A DNA stretch of 35,777 bases from Anaerococcus sp. (GTDB lineage: Bacteria; Bacillota; Clostridia; Tissierellales; Peptoniphilaceae). The notes under the pieces were generated by a model. It searched no databases, was not told the origin of the DNA, and saw only the letters and a list, made by a program, of their open reading frames with translations. This document shows positions 19,101-26,648 of the stretch, piece by piece. Position 1 is the stretch's first letter. Each line of letters begins with the position of its first letter. The stretch is taken from positions 1 to 35,777 of the forward strand of contig JALEUV010000102.1 in assembly GCA_022780515.1 (NCBI GenBank), written 5' to 3'. The position numbers and the translations under genes were made by a program.

Positions 19101-19481
19101 GAGCTGGCCTTAGAAGAAAGTGTTAGGAAGGGTCTAATGGATAAAGCTGACCTCAAGGTCCTAGATTATGACTTGCTCTTAGGCTTCTTTAACTCAGATA
19201 TCTTACAAGAGGCACTTGTTTCATCTGTTGATATTAGAAAAGAAGAGTCCTTCCTCATGGTCTATGGGGACTCCTATATAAATGGACAGATAGACCTGAT
19301 GATAGAAAAGGAAGACGATATAATCCTTATCGACTTTAAGACTGATAGGGTAAAAAGAGAGGGGCTCTATGATAAGCAACTTAAACTTTATAAGTCAGCC
19401 ATCGAAAAGTCCCAAGCCAAAAATGTAAGCCATTGCTTTATTTATTGGTACAACTTCAATGAATTTGAAGAAATAAATTAA
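16122..19481 (+). CDS. addA: AddA, ATP-dependent helicase/nuclease subunit A
   Basis: A UvrD/RecB-type helicase of about 1119 residues with a C-terminal nuclease. Motifs in order are SAAAGSGKT (I), VTFTNKAA (Ia), LHSFC, FDEYQDSN (II), VGDVKQSIYGFR (III), LNQNFRS (IV), MTIHKSKGLEFP (V) and LYVAMTRP (VI), then the nuclease with GSIIHRAFE, GQIDLM and LIDFKTD. It unwinds and resects double-strand breaks together with AddB. Three ATGs are possible (16116, 16122, 16125). I prefer 16122 because the purine-rich GAGGGGG ends at 16115, leaving too little space for 16116. It overlaps addB by 17 bases. The stop overlaps the convergent ymfI stop, and no terminator is visible. Confidence 0.95.
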   Translation: MMEFTKDQELAIDTRGKNIVVSAAAGSGKTSVLVERILRLVIDDKEDIRSFIIVTFTNKAAIEMKDRIRSGLEKKLRESKEDFKFIRDQIKGLRSAHIQTLHSFCADMLRENFYFFDDLSPNFKVINDRTTTILKTRAMDFVFDRAYEKMDDSFKKFLHSFGSSKNDKGAREVILKTYTKSRGQIDPMGWLEDATTKGLNLDLFKKSLSLELSQIEAMSLNNVNIAKDNQMSDKLLGIVNEDYDIVRGLISDYNKDWDDFIKKIIKVTFPRIGKLKSDDKAVYERIKADRDAYKDRIKTIGKIIKNSDSQTLAKFSDLEKELLAEIRLLVTNFDLIYTRLKEEKSYMDFDDLEHKFIDLLKIDEAREKLRGKFNHIFFDEYQDSNEIQNFIIESLKSSNNLFFVGDVKQSIYGFRRAEPKLFLEKLDSYQEDDNSTRIDLNQNFRSEKDILDFDNFIFDNLMTKESSDIDYKDGGHRLNFTKNNPTSYKKVNVRVLDKKIREEDYLVELIEEIRSLGFAYKDIAILLRSGAKSYIYEEAFKKAGLPFFNDISKVSFRAVEVEFFINMLKYLVNPKDDLVLLSVIRSEVFGFSEDDISAIKLSGKFTSFEEAFSAYDRADDLGERIRDFKSNFRNLSYLLTINKLYDFGNLLFESSGLYEFLLGRDRSSERIGNVNAFIETMGEYDKTNDNGLYGFLSYIETLSLNQSDNILEARDLSASEDLVRIMTIHKSKGLEFPVVILADSAKQFNRKHLMESVVFDDDIGLGINISDYSNKVRFASLSKNIISEKITIENKKEEMRILYVAMTRPETMLFITGNKSMATAQKLRARTDFLNMSSYLDWILAILSGEKMADQIYEGAYSSKLSEIARLDFVDEVKEIDKYEKEDLRDFLEDKKVNPSLYNEIENLYDREYPFDEDTRSLLKRSVTEISKDFDHRSSGFEPFDDRTYKEKSDFRKPNFLEEEKTYKAVEVGSIIHRAFEVLDLKTYDEDSLELALEESVRKGLMDKADLKVLDYDLLLGFFNSDILQEALVSSVDIRKEESFLMVYGDSYINGQIDLMIEKEDDIILIDFKTDRVKREGLYDKQLKLYKSAIEKSQAKNVSHCFIYWYNFNEFEEIN

Positions 19482-20206
19482 TAAAAGCCACCATTTATAT
19501 CAGCAATGTTGCCAGTTATATAGCTTCCTTCATCTGATATCAAGAAGGCAAGAAGGTCTGCTACTTCGGAAGGTCTGGCAAATCTACCGAGGGGCAGGTT
19601 TTTTTCTAACTCTTCTAGCTCCTCTCTATTAAAATCTCCCCTCATCATATCAGTATCAACGATGCCTGGAGCTATGGCATTGACCCTGATGCCAGATGGA
19701 GCAAGCTCCTTTGAAATGGCCTTGGTAAAGGCATTGATCCCACCCTTGGTTAAAGAATATAGGCTCTCCATAGAAGCGCCCTCCTTCCCCCAAATGGAAG
19801 AAATGTTTACTATGACTCCATACTTATGACTTATCATTGAAGGGGCAGCCCTCTTTGTCGTGAGAAAGACTGACCTTAAATTAGTGGCAACTATCTTGTC
19901 AAAATCATCAGCAGTTTCATCTTGGATAAGGGAGAAGTGAGAAATCCCAGCATTGTTAATGAGAATATCCACATGGCCAAAATTTTTCTCAGCCTGGTTA
20001 AAGACTTCATCAACTTCCCTTTCTTTTGATACATCTGCCTTGACTGCTATTATATTTGGATTAATTTCTCGAAGCTCGCCCAAGAGGCTTAGGGCTTTAT
20101 CCTTGCTGTGGTTATAATTAATTACGAGATTATAAGACCCTGCAAGGCGTCTTGCTATAGCCTGCCCTATCCCCCTAGAGGCTCCTGTTATAAGTACTGT
20201 TTTCAT
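19478..20206 (-). CDS. ymfI: Short-chain dehydrogenase/reductase, probably YmfI (EF-P 5-aminopentanone reductase)
   Basis: A 242-residue classical SDR. The NAD(P)-binding TGASRGIG is at residues 7-14 and INNAG at 83-87. The catalytic set is Ser136/137, Tyr150 and Lys154 (YSLTK). The block SSIWGKEGASMESLYS closely resembles the SSIWGETGASCEVLYS of Bacillus YmfI, which reduces the 5-aminopentanone modification on elongation factor P. Generic FabG proteins lack this block. FabG-like acyl-ACP reductase remains the alternative, but no fatty-acid genes are nearby. Start ATG 20206 with AAGGAT upstream. It is transcribed against addA, with the two stop codons overlapping. Confidence 0.75.
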   Translation of the reverse strand: MKTVLITGASRGIGQAIARRLAGSYNLVINYNHSKDKALSLLGELREINPNIIAVKADVSKEREVDEVFNQAEKNFGHVDILINNAGISHFSLIQDETADDFDKIVATNLRSVFLTTKRAAPSMISHKYGVIVNISSIWGKEGASMESLYSLTKGGINAFTKAISKELAPSGIRVNAIAPGIVDTDMMRGDFNREELEELEKNLPLGRFARPSEVADLLAFLISDEGSYITGNIADINGGFY

Positions 20207-20285
20207 ATCCTTATTTTATCATAGAAAAATCCTGGTAGAAAGTATATTTTTGGGTATGAAAGAAATAGAAGATAAAGGAGGTATA

Positions 20286-21122
20286 ATGAAATACTACACA
20301 CTTAATGACGGAATACAAATCCCAAGCCTAGGACTTGGTACTTATAGGATAGAAGATGAGAAGACAATAGATGAAGTAATAAAGGCAGCCTTTGAAGCAG
20401 GTTATGAATATATCGATACAGCAAAATTTTACAATAACGAAGAATATATAGGCAGGGCATTGAAGAATTCTTCCAAAAACCGAAGCGACTACAAGATAGC
20501 TACCAAGATTTGGCCATCAGATTTTGAAACTGATAAGGCAAAGTATGCCATAGAAGATAGCCTAAAGAATTTACAAACAGACTATATTGATGTTCTCCAC
20601 CTCCACTGGTATGGTAGGGACTTTGATAAGGCTTGGAAGGTTTTTATGGACTACAAGGACCAAGGGATAATCAAGTCCATAGCAGTATGTAACTTTATGC
20701 CAAACCAACTTGGAGAGCTCTTAGAAGTAGGAGAAAGGCCAGTAATGGATCAATTAGAATCCCACCTCTTCCTCCAAGATCCAGAAACCAAGCAATTCTT
20801 GGATGAAAATGGCATCCTCCACCAAGGATGGAGTCCACTAGCCAGGGGCAAGGATAATATTTTTGAAGAAAAAGTCCTAGTGACCCTTGCAGAAAAATAT
20901 AAGAAGACCCCAGCCCAAATTGCCCTAAGGTGGCACATAGAACGTGGGTCAATGGTTATACCAAAGTCTGTCCACCCAGACCGTATCAGGGAAAATATAG
21001 ATATATTTGACTTTTCTTTAGACGAAAGTGATATGCACGCACTGGCAAGTCTTGATAAGAAAAAAAGATTCTCAAACGACCCTTTGGATGAAAAATGGCT
21101 TGAAAAAGCTCGCAATATGTAA
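20286..21122 (+). CDS. Aldo/keto reductase (2,5-diketogluconate reductase-like)
   Basis: A 278-residue NADPH-dependent aldo/keto reductase with the complete catalytic tetrad: Asp44 and Tyr49 (YIDTAKFYNN), Lys74 (IATKIW) and His107 (VLHLHWYG). The C-terminal cofactor motif is VIPKSVHPDRIREN. It reduces small aldehydes and ketones in the cytoplasm; the physiological substrate cannot be told from sequence. The track start at 20250 is too early: AAAGGAGG lies just before ATG 20286, giving the family-typical beginning MKYYTLNDG. It diverges from ymfI with an 80-base promoter-containing gap. Confidence 0.88.
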   Translation: MKYYTLNDGIQIPSLGLGTYRIEDEKTIDEVIKAAFEAGYEYIDTAKFYNNEEYIGRALKNSSKNRSDYKIATKIWPSDFETDKAKYAIEDSLKNLQTDYIDVLHLHWYGRDFDKAWKVFMDYKDQGIIKSIAVCNFMPNQLGELLEVGERPVMDQLESHLFLQDPETKQFLDENGILHQGWSPLARGKDNIFEEKVLVTLAEKYKKTPAQIALRWHIERGSMVIPKSVHPDRIRENIDIFDFSLDESDMHALASLDKKKRFSNDPLDEKWLEKARNM

Positions 21123-21144
21123 GAAAGAATAAAGAGATTAAAAT

Positions 21145-21345
21145 ATGAGATATTAATTTACTGATATAAAAGCTAAGCGTGGCTTAATGGGAAAAAATAC
21201 AGAAGCCTTTGATGAGTGCATAAGAATAGTCCAAGAGAAAGCTAAAATGGGCTGGGAGCTTGTGCAAATTGTTCCAGTAGCAAATGAGAAAACTGGCTTA
21301 GGAGATATTGCGAAGTATACTATTATTTTTAAAGTTAATGACTAA
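21145..21345 (+). pseudogene. DUF4177-like small protein with an in-frame stop at codon 4
   Basis: Downstream of the aldo/keto reductase a frame encodes KAKRGLMGKNTEAFDECIRI, then KMGWELVQIVPVANEKTGLG and KYTIIFKVND. This matches the small DUF4177 (PF13783) pattern, in which a GWELVxVVP core is followed by an IFK ending. The natural start appears to be ATG 21145 (MRY), followed by TAA at 21154-21156 where a sense codon is expected. Either this is a nonsense-mutated gene, or a shorter 52-residue form starts at ATG 21187, which lacks the first strand and a good ribosome binding site. A sequencing error would restore it. Confidence 0.5.
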
Positions 21346-21365
21346 AAATTTCCTTACAACTAGTG

Positions 21366-21415
21366 CTGACCTCCAAAAATTGGACTAATAGTCTAATTAA
21401 GGAGGTCAGTTTTTT
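21366..21415 (+). terminator. Intrinsic terminator after the aldo/keto reductase unit
   Basis: CTGACCTCC (21366-21374) pairs with GGAGGTCAG (21401-21409), followed by TTTTTT. A nested smaller hairpin (TTGGAC/GTCTAA) sits in the loop. It also separates this unit from the convergent rhodanese gene, though no T-run exists on that strand. Confidence 0.85.
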
Positions 21416-21710
21416 ATTTAACCAAATTGTAGTCGTAGTAGTTAAGGCCTTCGCCTACATAGACAAAGTCAAAGCCATTTGATTTAAGGCTAAGTCTTGC
21501 TATATTTGCCCTGTTATTTGAGGCACAGTAGACAATAGTTGGCTCTTTCTTATCAAGCTTGTCTATATTTTCATTTATTTCATCATAGGCGATATTAATC
21601 GCTCCTTCAATATGACCTTGGTCGTATTCTTCTTTTGTTCTAACATCAACGACCACAAAGGCATCCTTGTCCTTTTCTACCTTATCACCTGGAATAATGT
21701 GTTCTATCAT
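21414..21710 (-). CDS. Single-domain rhodanese-like sulfurtransferase
   Basis: A protein of 98 residues from the preferred start (104 in the track). VVVDVRTKEEYDQGHIEGAI is the CH2A-type rhodanese motif, and the active-site loop is YCASNNRA with a single cysteine. The loop C-A-S-N-N-R differs from the usual CxxGxR (Asn in place of Gly) but keeps the cysteine and arginine. Family members carry persulfide sulfur in the cytoplasm. I prefer the internal ATG 21710: AAGGTGATT precedes it, and a TATAAT lies immediately upstream of the earlier ATG 21728, so transcription should begin at or after that ATG. Confidence 0.85.
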   Translation of the reverse strand: MIEHIIPGDKVEKDKDAFVVVDVRTKEEYDQGHIEGAINIAYDEINENIDKLDKKEPTIVYCASNNRANIARLSLKSNGFDFVYVGEGLNYYDYNLVK

Positions 21711-21731
21711 AATCACCTTCTTTCTCATTTA

Positions 21732-21737
21732 ATTATA
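21732..21737 (-). promoter_or_regulatory. -10 element of the rhodanese gene
   Basis: Minus-strand TATAAT lies 4-9 bases before ATG 21728 and about 21 bases before the preferred start at 21710. The -35 region is weak (CTTTTT at 17-base spacing). Its position decides the start codon. Confidence 0.5.
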
Positions 21738-21795
21738 CTGAAAATTTCCTATATAAAAAGTTAAAATTTTGATATGATTATATAAAGGAGGTCTT

Positions 21796-22818
21796 ATGGT
21801 GTATATTATTTTAATTTTTGTAATTATATTGCTAGTTCCTCAAATATACTATGCTAGGTATAATAGGAATTTTAGGAAGATGGTAGAAAACCATAAATTT
21901 TTTAAGAGATGTGACCTAATTAAAGAAGATGGATATAGGGAATACTACCTGACAGATGCTAGTGGCTTTGATATTTTTGTTAGGGAATACCTTCCACCAA
22001 GTCCCAAGGGTCTAGTCCATATTATCCATGGGATGGCAGAGCATGGGGGAAATTATGAGGACTTTGCTAGGTTCTTGAGGGAAGAAGGCTATCTTGTGGT
22101 AGTCCATGACCATAGGGGCCATGGCAGGTCCATTTCTTCATCTTACCCTAGTGGCTATATGAAAAGCTCTGATGAGCTAGTGTCAGATAGTCTTCTTGTA
22201 AATGAACATGTAAGAAAGATCTACAAGGATCTGCCAGTCTATCTCCTAGGCCACAGCATGGGGTCAATGATAGCAAGGCTAATGGTTGCAAGTGATGATA
22301 AGAGCTTTGACAAGGTATTTTTGACAGGGACGGTTGCCTACAATAAGCTTGCCCCTGTGGGATATTTTTTCTTTAATGTTCTAAGCTTCTACCTGGGAGA
22401 AAAAACTCCTACCAAGCTCATAGGCCTTGCCCTAGGTTCTAATCCTGATTCCCTAGACTTCATATCCTATAGTAAGAAAAATAGGGAGATTAAGTCTAAG
22501 GACAGGCTAAGAATTTTCTCCTTTACCTATAGGTACACAGGAGTCCTCATTGACCTTAACCGCAAGATGGTTCAAAGGAAAAGATACAAGGCTCAAAATA
22601 AAAACCTAGAGATTTATTCCTTGACAGGAGTAGATGATATAATCACAGGAGGGGCTAGGGGACTTAAGGCAAGTCTAGAATTTTTAAAAAGTCTAGGTTA
22701 TCAAAAAGTTTATTCTAAGGTCTACCCTAATATGCGCCACGAAATCCTAAATGAAGCTGATAATTACTTGGTTTATAAGGATATAATCGACCTTATAAAA
22801 AATGAAAAAACCTTGTAG
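21796..22818 (+). CDS. Membrane-anchored alpha/beta hydrolase (lysophospholipase/monoacylglycerol lipase-like)
   Basis: A 340-residue protein whose first 20 residues are a hydrophobic anchor (VYIILIFVIILLVPQIYY), followed by a serine-aminopeptidase S33/Hydrolase_4 fold. HIIHGMAEHGGNY supplies the oxyanion region, DHRGHGRS the usual strand turn, and GHSMGS (near residue 153) the nucleophile serine. Candidates for acid and base are Asp in TGVDD and His in NMRHE. The family usually cleaves monoglycerides or lysophospholipids, so membrane lipid turnover is plausible. AAAGGAGG precedes ATG 21796. It diverges from the rhodanese gene and stands alone, with a separate promoter before potA. Confidence 0.85.
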   Translation: MVYIILIFVIILLVPQIYYARYNRNFRKMVENHKFFKRCDLIKEDGYREYYLTDASGFDIFVREYLPPSPKGLVHIIHGMAEHGGNYEDFARFLREEGYLVVVHDHRGHGRSISSSYPSGYMKSSDELVSDSLLVNEHVRKIYKDLPVYLLGHSMGSMIARLMVASDDKSFDKVFLTGTVAYNKLAPVGYFFFNVLSFYLGEKTPTKLIGLALGSNPDSLDFISYSKKNREIKSKDRLRIFSFTYRYTGVLIDLNRKMVQRKRYKAQNKNLEIYSLTGVDDIITGGARGLKASLEFLKSLGYQKVYSKVYPNMRHEILNEADNYLVYKDIIDLIKNEKTL

Positions 22819-22834
22819 AATTTAATCTATATAT

Positions 22835-22843
22835 TGGTATACT
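22835..22843 (+). promoter_or_regulatory. Extended -10 promoter of the pot operon
   Basis: TGGTATACT (TGG plus TATACT at 22838-22843) lies about 34 bases before the potA start. No strong -35 is visible at 17 bases, which is usual for TGn-type extended -10 promoters. Confidence 0.5.
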
Positions 22844-22876
22844 TTATAGAGAATAAATAGAAAGAAGGGGAATGAT

Positions 22877-23989
22877 TTGGATAAGAAATATGAAAATATG
22901 AGCGTGGTTTTGGAGGGGGTTTCCAAGACCTATGACGATGAAGTTGCTCTAAAAACTGTTGACTTGGCCTTAGAAAAGGGAAAGTTTTATACCCTTCTGG
23001 GTCCTTCTGGCTGTGGCAAGACTACGATATTAAATATTATTGCAGGCTTTGTTGAGCCATCATCAGGCAATGTCTACATAAATGGTGAAAATGTAAATGA
23101 CCTACCTGCCAACAATAGAAAGGTAAATACAGTTTTTCAAAACTATTCGCTTTTTCCCCATATGAATGTCTATGACAATATAGCTTTTGGCCTTAATATA
23201 AAAAAGGTCGACAAGAAAACTATAGATGTCGAAGTAAAAAAGGCCTTGGAAATGGTAAACCTTGAAGGTTTTGAGAAGAGAAAAATCTCCCAAATGTCAG
23301 GAGGTCAAAGGCAAAGGGTTGCCATAGCCAGGGCGATTGTAAATAGGCCTGATGTTTTGCTCCTTGATGAGCCTCTCTCTGCCCTTGACCTCAAACTCCG
23401 TAAGTCCATGCAAGTTTTATTGTCTAACCTTCAATGGGAGCTTGGCATTACCTTTATTTTTGTAACCCACGACCAAGAAGAGGCCCTTGCCCTTAGTGAT
23501 GAAATTTTTGTAATGGATAAAGGGGAGATAGTCCAATCAGGATCTCCAGTAGATATCTATGATGAGCCTATTAATAGGTATGTAGCAGAATTTATAGGTG
23601 AGTCCAATATTCTAGAGGCTATCATGGTCGATGACTACAAGGTTAAGTTCTCCAACAAGGTATTTGACTGCGAAGATGCTGGTATACCAAGTGGGGAGAG
23701 GGTAGAAGTTGTAATAAGGCCAGAAGATATTACTGTAGCAAGTCCAGAACACTCTGATATAAATATGAGGGTAGACAATGTCTTGTTTAGGGGCGTTTTT
23801 AATGAACTTATTTGCTATGATGATGATAATTTTAGGTGGAAAATCCACACCACTAGGCGCTTCTACGAAGAGCAAGTCATAGGCATTGATATAGATCCTT
23901 CTGACATCCATGTTATGAGGTTTAATGAGAGCGAAGATGACTTCGATAAGAGAATAGAAAAATATGCCCTAGGAGATGATGATGAATAA
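22877..23989 (+). CDS. potA: PotA, spermidine/putrescine ABC importer ATPase
   Basis: A 370-residue ABC ATPase. Walker A is GPSGCGKTT (about residue 40), the Q-loop region is [11 protein letters not shown], the signature is [10 protein letters not shown], Walker B is [11 protein letters not shown] and the switch is [11 protein letters not shown]-terminal TOBE-type regulatory region follows (from about residue 245: [15 protein letters not shown]). This is the CUT1/PotA class, and identity as the polyamine ATPase follows from the potBCD genes after it. It starts at TTG 22877 behind AAGAAGGGG. The end overlaps potB. Confidence 0.92.
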   Translation: MDKKYENMSVVLEGVSKTYDDEVALKTVDLALEKGKFYTLLGPSGCGKTTILNIIAGFVEPSSGNVYINGENVNDLPANNRKVNTVFQNYSLFPHMNVYDNIAFGLNIKKVDKKTIDVEVKKALEMVNLEGFEKRKISQMSGGQRQRVAIARAIVNRPDVLLLDEPLSALDLKLRKSMQVLLSNLQWELGITFIFVTHDQEEALALSDEIFVMDKGEIVQSGSPVDIYDEPINRYVAEFIGESNILEAIMVDDYKVKFSNKVFDCEDAGIPSGERVEVVIRPEDITVASPEHSDINMRVDNVLFRGVFNELICYDDDNFRWKIHTTRRFYEEQVIGIDIDPSDIHVMRFNESEDDFDKRIEKYALGDDDE

Positions 23990-24770
23990 GAAGTATAAGT
24001 TATTATCAAGTCTTTATTATGGCTGGATCGTGCTTTTTATAGTAGCACCGATACTACTTCTTCTATACCAGTCATTTTTTGATATTTATGGTAATTTTAC
24101 TTTTGATAACTATATAGCATATTTTTCATCACCTAATTACCTAACTATGACCTTGAACTCATTTTTGACAGCCTTTTTGATAACGGTAACTACCTTAATT
24201 ATTTCCTACCCCTTTGCCTACTTACTTACAAAGACTGCCTACAAGGAAATATTTTTGCTATTAGTTACCCTACCAACTTGGATAAATCTAATCTTGAAGG
24301 CCTATGCTTTTATAGGACTGTTTAATAAAAATGGAATCCTTGCAAGTCTTATTGCACCAAATAATGGATTCTTGTTTACCAACCCTGCCTTTATCTTGGT
24401 AGCATCTTATGTGGAGCTTCCCTTTATGATTTTACCAATCTTTAGGTCCTTGGACTCCATACCAGAGGAGTATGTTATAGCCTCCAAGGACTTGGGAGCA
24501 AATGGATTTCAGACCTTTAGCAAAATTACCCTACCCCTATCAAAGGATGGAGTTATAGCAGGAATCCAAGCAGTATTTATCCCAGCCTTATCTCTTTTCT
24601 TGATTACAAGAATTATAGGGGGTAACAAGATTATAACCTTGGGTACGGCTGTAGAAGAGCATTACCTAGTTACTCAAAACTGGGGCATGGGGGCGACTAT
24701 TGGACTTGTCCTAATTGTTTTGATGTTTGTGATTATGAAAATCTTAAATAAGGGAGAGGAGAAGCTATGA
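23982..24770 (+). CDS. potB: PotB, polyamine ABC importer permease
   Basis: About 262 residues with six membrane spans. The opening span is [20 protein letters not shown], and the EAA coupling loop is [18 protein letters not shown] (near residue 175), the site where PotA docks. The length is normal for PotB. Three ATGs follow each other (23976, 23979, 23982); AGGAG ends at 23975, so 23982 has the best spacing. It overlaps potA by 8 bases and potC by 4 bases (ATGA). Confidence 0.92.
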   Translation: MNKKYKLLSSLYYGWIVLFIVAPILLLLYQSFFDIYGNFTFDNYIAYFSSPNYLTMTLNSFLTAFLITVTTLIISYPFAYLLTKTAYKEIFLLLVTLPTWINLILKAYAFIGLFNKNGILASLIAPNNGFLFTNPAFILVASYVELPFMILPIFRSLDSIPEEYVIASKDLGANGFQTFSKITLPLSKDGVIAGIQAVFIPALSLFLITRIIGGNKIITLGTAVEEHYLVTQNWGMGATIGLVLIVLMFVIMKILNKGEEKL

Positions 24771-25564
24771 AAAAATTTAAAATTTCAAATTTGTATTTGA
24801 TCTTTGTCTTTGTCCTCCTTTATTTGCCAATCGCCTACCTCATAGTCTATTCCTTCAATAGCGGGGATAATATGAATAATTTTTTGGGCTTTTCCCTTGA
24901 GCATTATAGGGAGCTTGTAGATGATAGTAGGCTCTGGATCATTATGATAAATACCTTGATCTTATCGCTCTTATCTTCCTTATTAGCGACAATTATTGGT
25001 ACAATTGGTGGCATAGCTATTTACTATCTTAGGGACAAGAGAATTCGTCATAGGGTGCTAAATTTCAACTCAGTCCTTATGGTTATGCCTGATGTTATGA
25101 TGGGGGCGAGCTTCTTGGTTTTATTTACCTTCTTGGTAAAAATTCCTATGGGCTTTTGGACTGTCCTCTTATCCCATATAGCCTTTTCCATTCCTATAGT
25201 AGTCCTTATGGTCTTACCAAGGCTCTATAGTTTAAATGAGTCCATGATATTAGCAGCAGAGGACCTTGGGGCAAGTGATATGCTTATTTTAAATAAGATA
25301 ATCCTACCTAATATAGCAGGAGGAGTTTTCTCAGGATTTTTTATGGCCTTGACCTATAGCCTAGATGACTTCGCTGTAACCTTCTTTGTAACTGGTTCTG
25401 GATTCTCAACCCTAAGTGTAGAGATTTATTCTAGGGTAAGGGCTGGGATTTCCCTTGAGATAAATGCCCTATCAACCCTAATGTTTATGGGATCTTTGAT
25501 TTTGGTAGTGATTTATTACTTCCTATCAAAAAGAGAAATCAAGGCTGAGGAGGCGAGGTCATGA
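24767..25564 (+). CDS. potC: PotC, polyamine ABC importer permease
   Basis: A 265-residue binding-protein-dependent permease with six spans. The first is LYLIFVFVLLYLPIAYLIVY, and the PotC-like FNSGD and FSLEHYREL follow. The EAA loop is AAEDLGASDMLILNKIILP. SLDDFAVTFFVTG is a conserved PotC segment. Starts at ATG 24767 with GGGAGAGGAG just upstream in the end of potB. Ends with a 4-base overlap with potD. It pairs with PotB to make the channel. Confidence 0.93.
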   Translation: MKKFKISNLYLIFVFVLLYLPIAYLIVYSFNSGDNMNNFLGFSLEHYRELVDDSRLWIIMINTLILSLLSSLLATIIGTIGGIAIYYLRDKRIRHRVLNFNSVLMVMPDVMMGASFLVLFTFLVKIPMGFWTVLLSHIAFSIPIVVLMVLPRLYSLNESMILAAEDLGASDMLILNKIILPNIAGGVFSGFFMALTYSLDDFAVTFFVTGSGFSTLSVEIYSRVRAGISLEINALSTLMFMGSLILVVIYYFLSKREIKAEEARS

Positions 25565-26640
25565 ATAAGGTATATAAATTTTTTGTAGGAGTCATCGTAG
25601 GGGTTTTTGTACTTTTTGGAGCGAGGAAACTTATCGAAAATAGCCAAGTCAATAGGCAAAAAAATGCCCTCTACTTTTATAACTGGGGAGACTATATAGA
25701 TCCTGACTTGATAGATGAATTTGAAGAAAGAACAGGTTATCCAGTAGTTATGGAGACCTTTGATTCTAATGAAGCCATGATTACAAAGATAAAGCAAAAT
25801 TCAACAAATTATGACCTTGTTATCCCATCAGAATATGCAGTGTCTATGATGAGGGATGATGGGCTACTAGAGAAGCTTGACCATAGTAAGATCAAAGGGC
25901 TTTCTAATATCGACCCAAGGTTTCTTGACCAAGCCTTTGACCCAAATAATGAATATAGTATTCCATACTTCTGGGGGACCTTTGGTATCCTTTATAATGC
26001 TAAAAAATATGATGAAAGTGATTTTTCTTCATGGAGAAAACTTTGGGATCCTAAGTTTAGAGGGGAAATCCTAACCTTTGATGGGGCCAGGGAGACCCTT
26101 GGTATTGGACTCTTGGCAAGGGAATTATCGTTAAATACAGAAGATAAGGAGACCCTTTTAGATGTCCGAAATGACCTCATTGGTTTTATGAAAAATGTAA
26201 AGGCTATTTTGGCTGATGAGATTAGGATGTATGTAGCGCTTGAGGAAGCAGACATTGGCATAACTTTTTCGGGAGATGCATCTATGGCAATGGACTCTAA
26301 CGAAGACCTAGCCTATGCCATCCCTAGGGAAGGATCTAATATTTGGTTTGATAATATAGTTATACCAAAAACATCAAAGAACAAGGAAGCAGCCTATGCC
26401 TTTATTAACTTTATGCTAGAGCCAGACATAGCGGCTAGGAATGCAGAATATATAATGTATGCAAGTCCAAACGCAGAGGCCTTCAAGCTCTTGCCTGAAG
26501 AGATTAGGACAAATAAAACCTTGTATCCAGATGATGAAATAATAGATAAGCTTGAGGTATTTACATTTTTGGATAGGGAAACTACAATTCTCTATAATGA
26601 CTTGTTCTTAGACCTAAAAATCTCACCCCAAGCTGAGTAG
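25561..26640 (+). CDS. potD: PotD, polyamine-binding protein with N-terminal membrane anchor
   Basis: A 359-residue extracellular solute-binding protein. After a hydrophobic segment (about residues 5-22) comes LYFYNWGDYIDPDLIDEFEE, the standard PotD opening. ETFDSNEAM, YDLVIPSEYAV, PYFWGTFGI, DGARETLG and GSNIWFDN follow, with aromatic and acidic residues typical of the polyamine pocket. There is no lipobox cysteine, so the protein is probably retained by its uncleaved N-terminal span, as in streptococcal PotD. Start ATG 25561 overlaps potC. The gap to capA is 8 bases. Confidence 0.92.
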   Translation: MNKVYKFFVGVIVGVFVLFGARKLIENSQVNRQKNALYFYNWGDYIDPDLIDEFEERTGYPVVMETFDSNEAMITKIKQNSTNYDLVIPSEYAVSMMRDDGLLEKLDHSKIKGLSNIDPRFLDQAFDPNNEYSIPYFWGTFGILYNAKKYDESDFSSWRKLWDPKFRGEILTFDGARETLGIGLLARELSLNTEDKETLLDVRNDLIGFMKNVKAILADEIRMYVALEEADIGITFSGDASMAMDSNEDLAYAIPREGSNIWFDNIVIPKTSKNKEAAYAFINFMLEPDIAARNAEYIMYASPNAEAFKLLPEEIRTNKTLYPDDEIIDKLEVFTFLDRETTILYNDLFLDLKISPQAE

Positions 26641-26648
26641 GAGGAAAC

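Noticed and set aside
20695-21115. Two minus-strand ORFs opposite the aldo/keto reductase
   Set aside because: The reductase has its full catalytic tetrad; the opposite frames look like translated noise.
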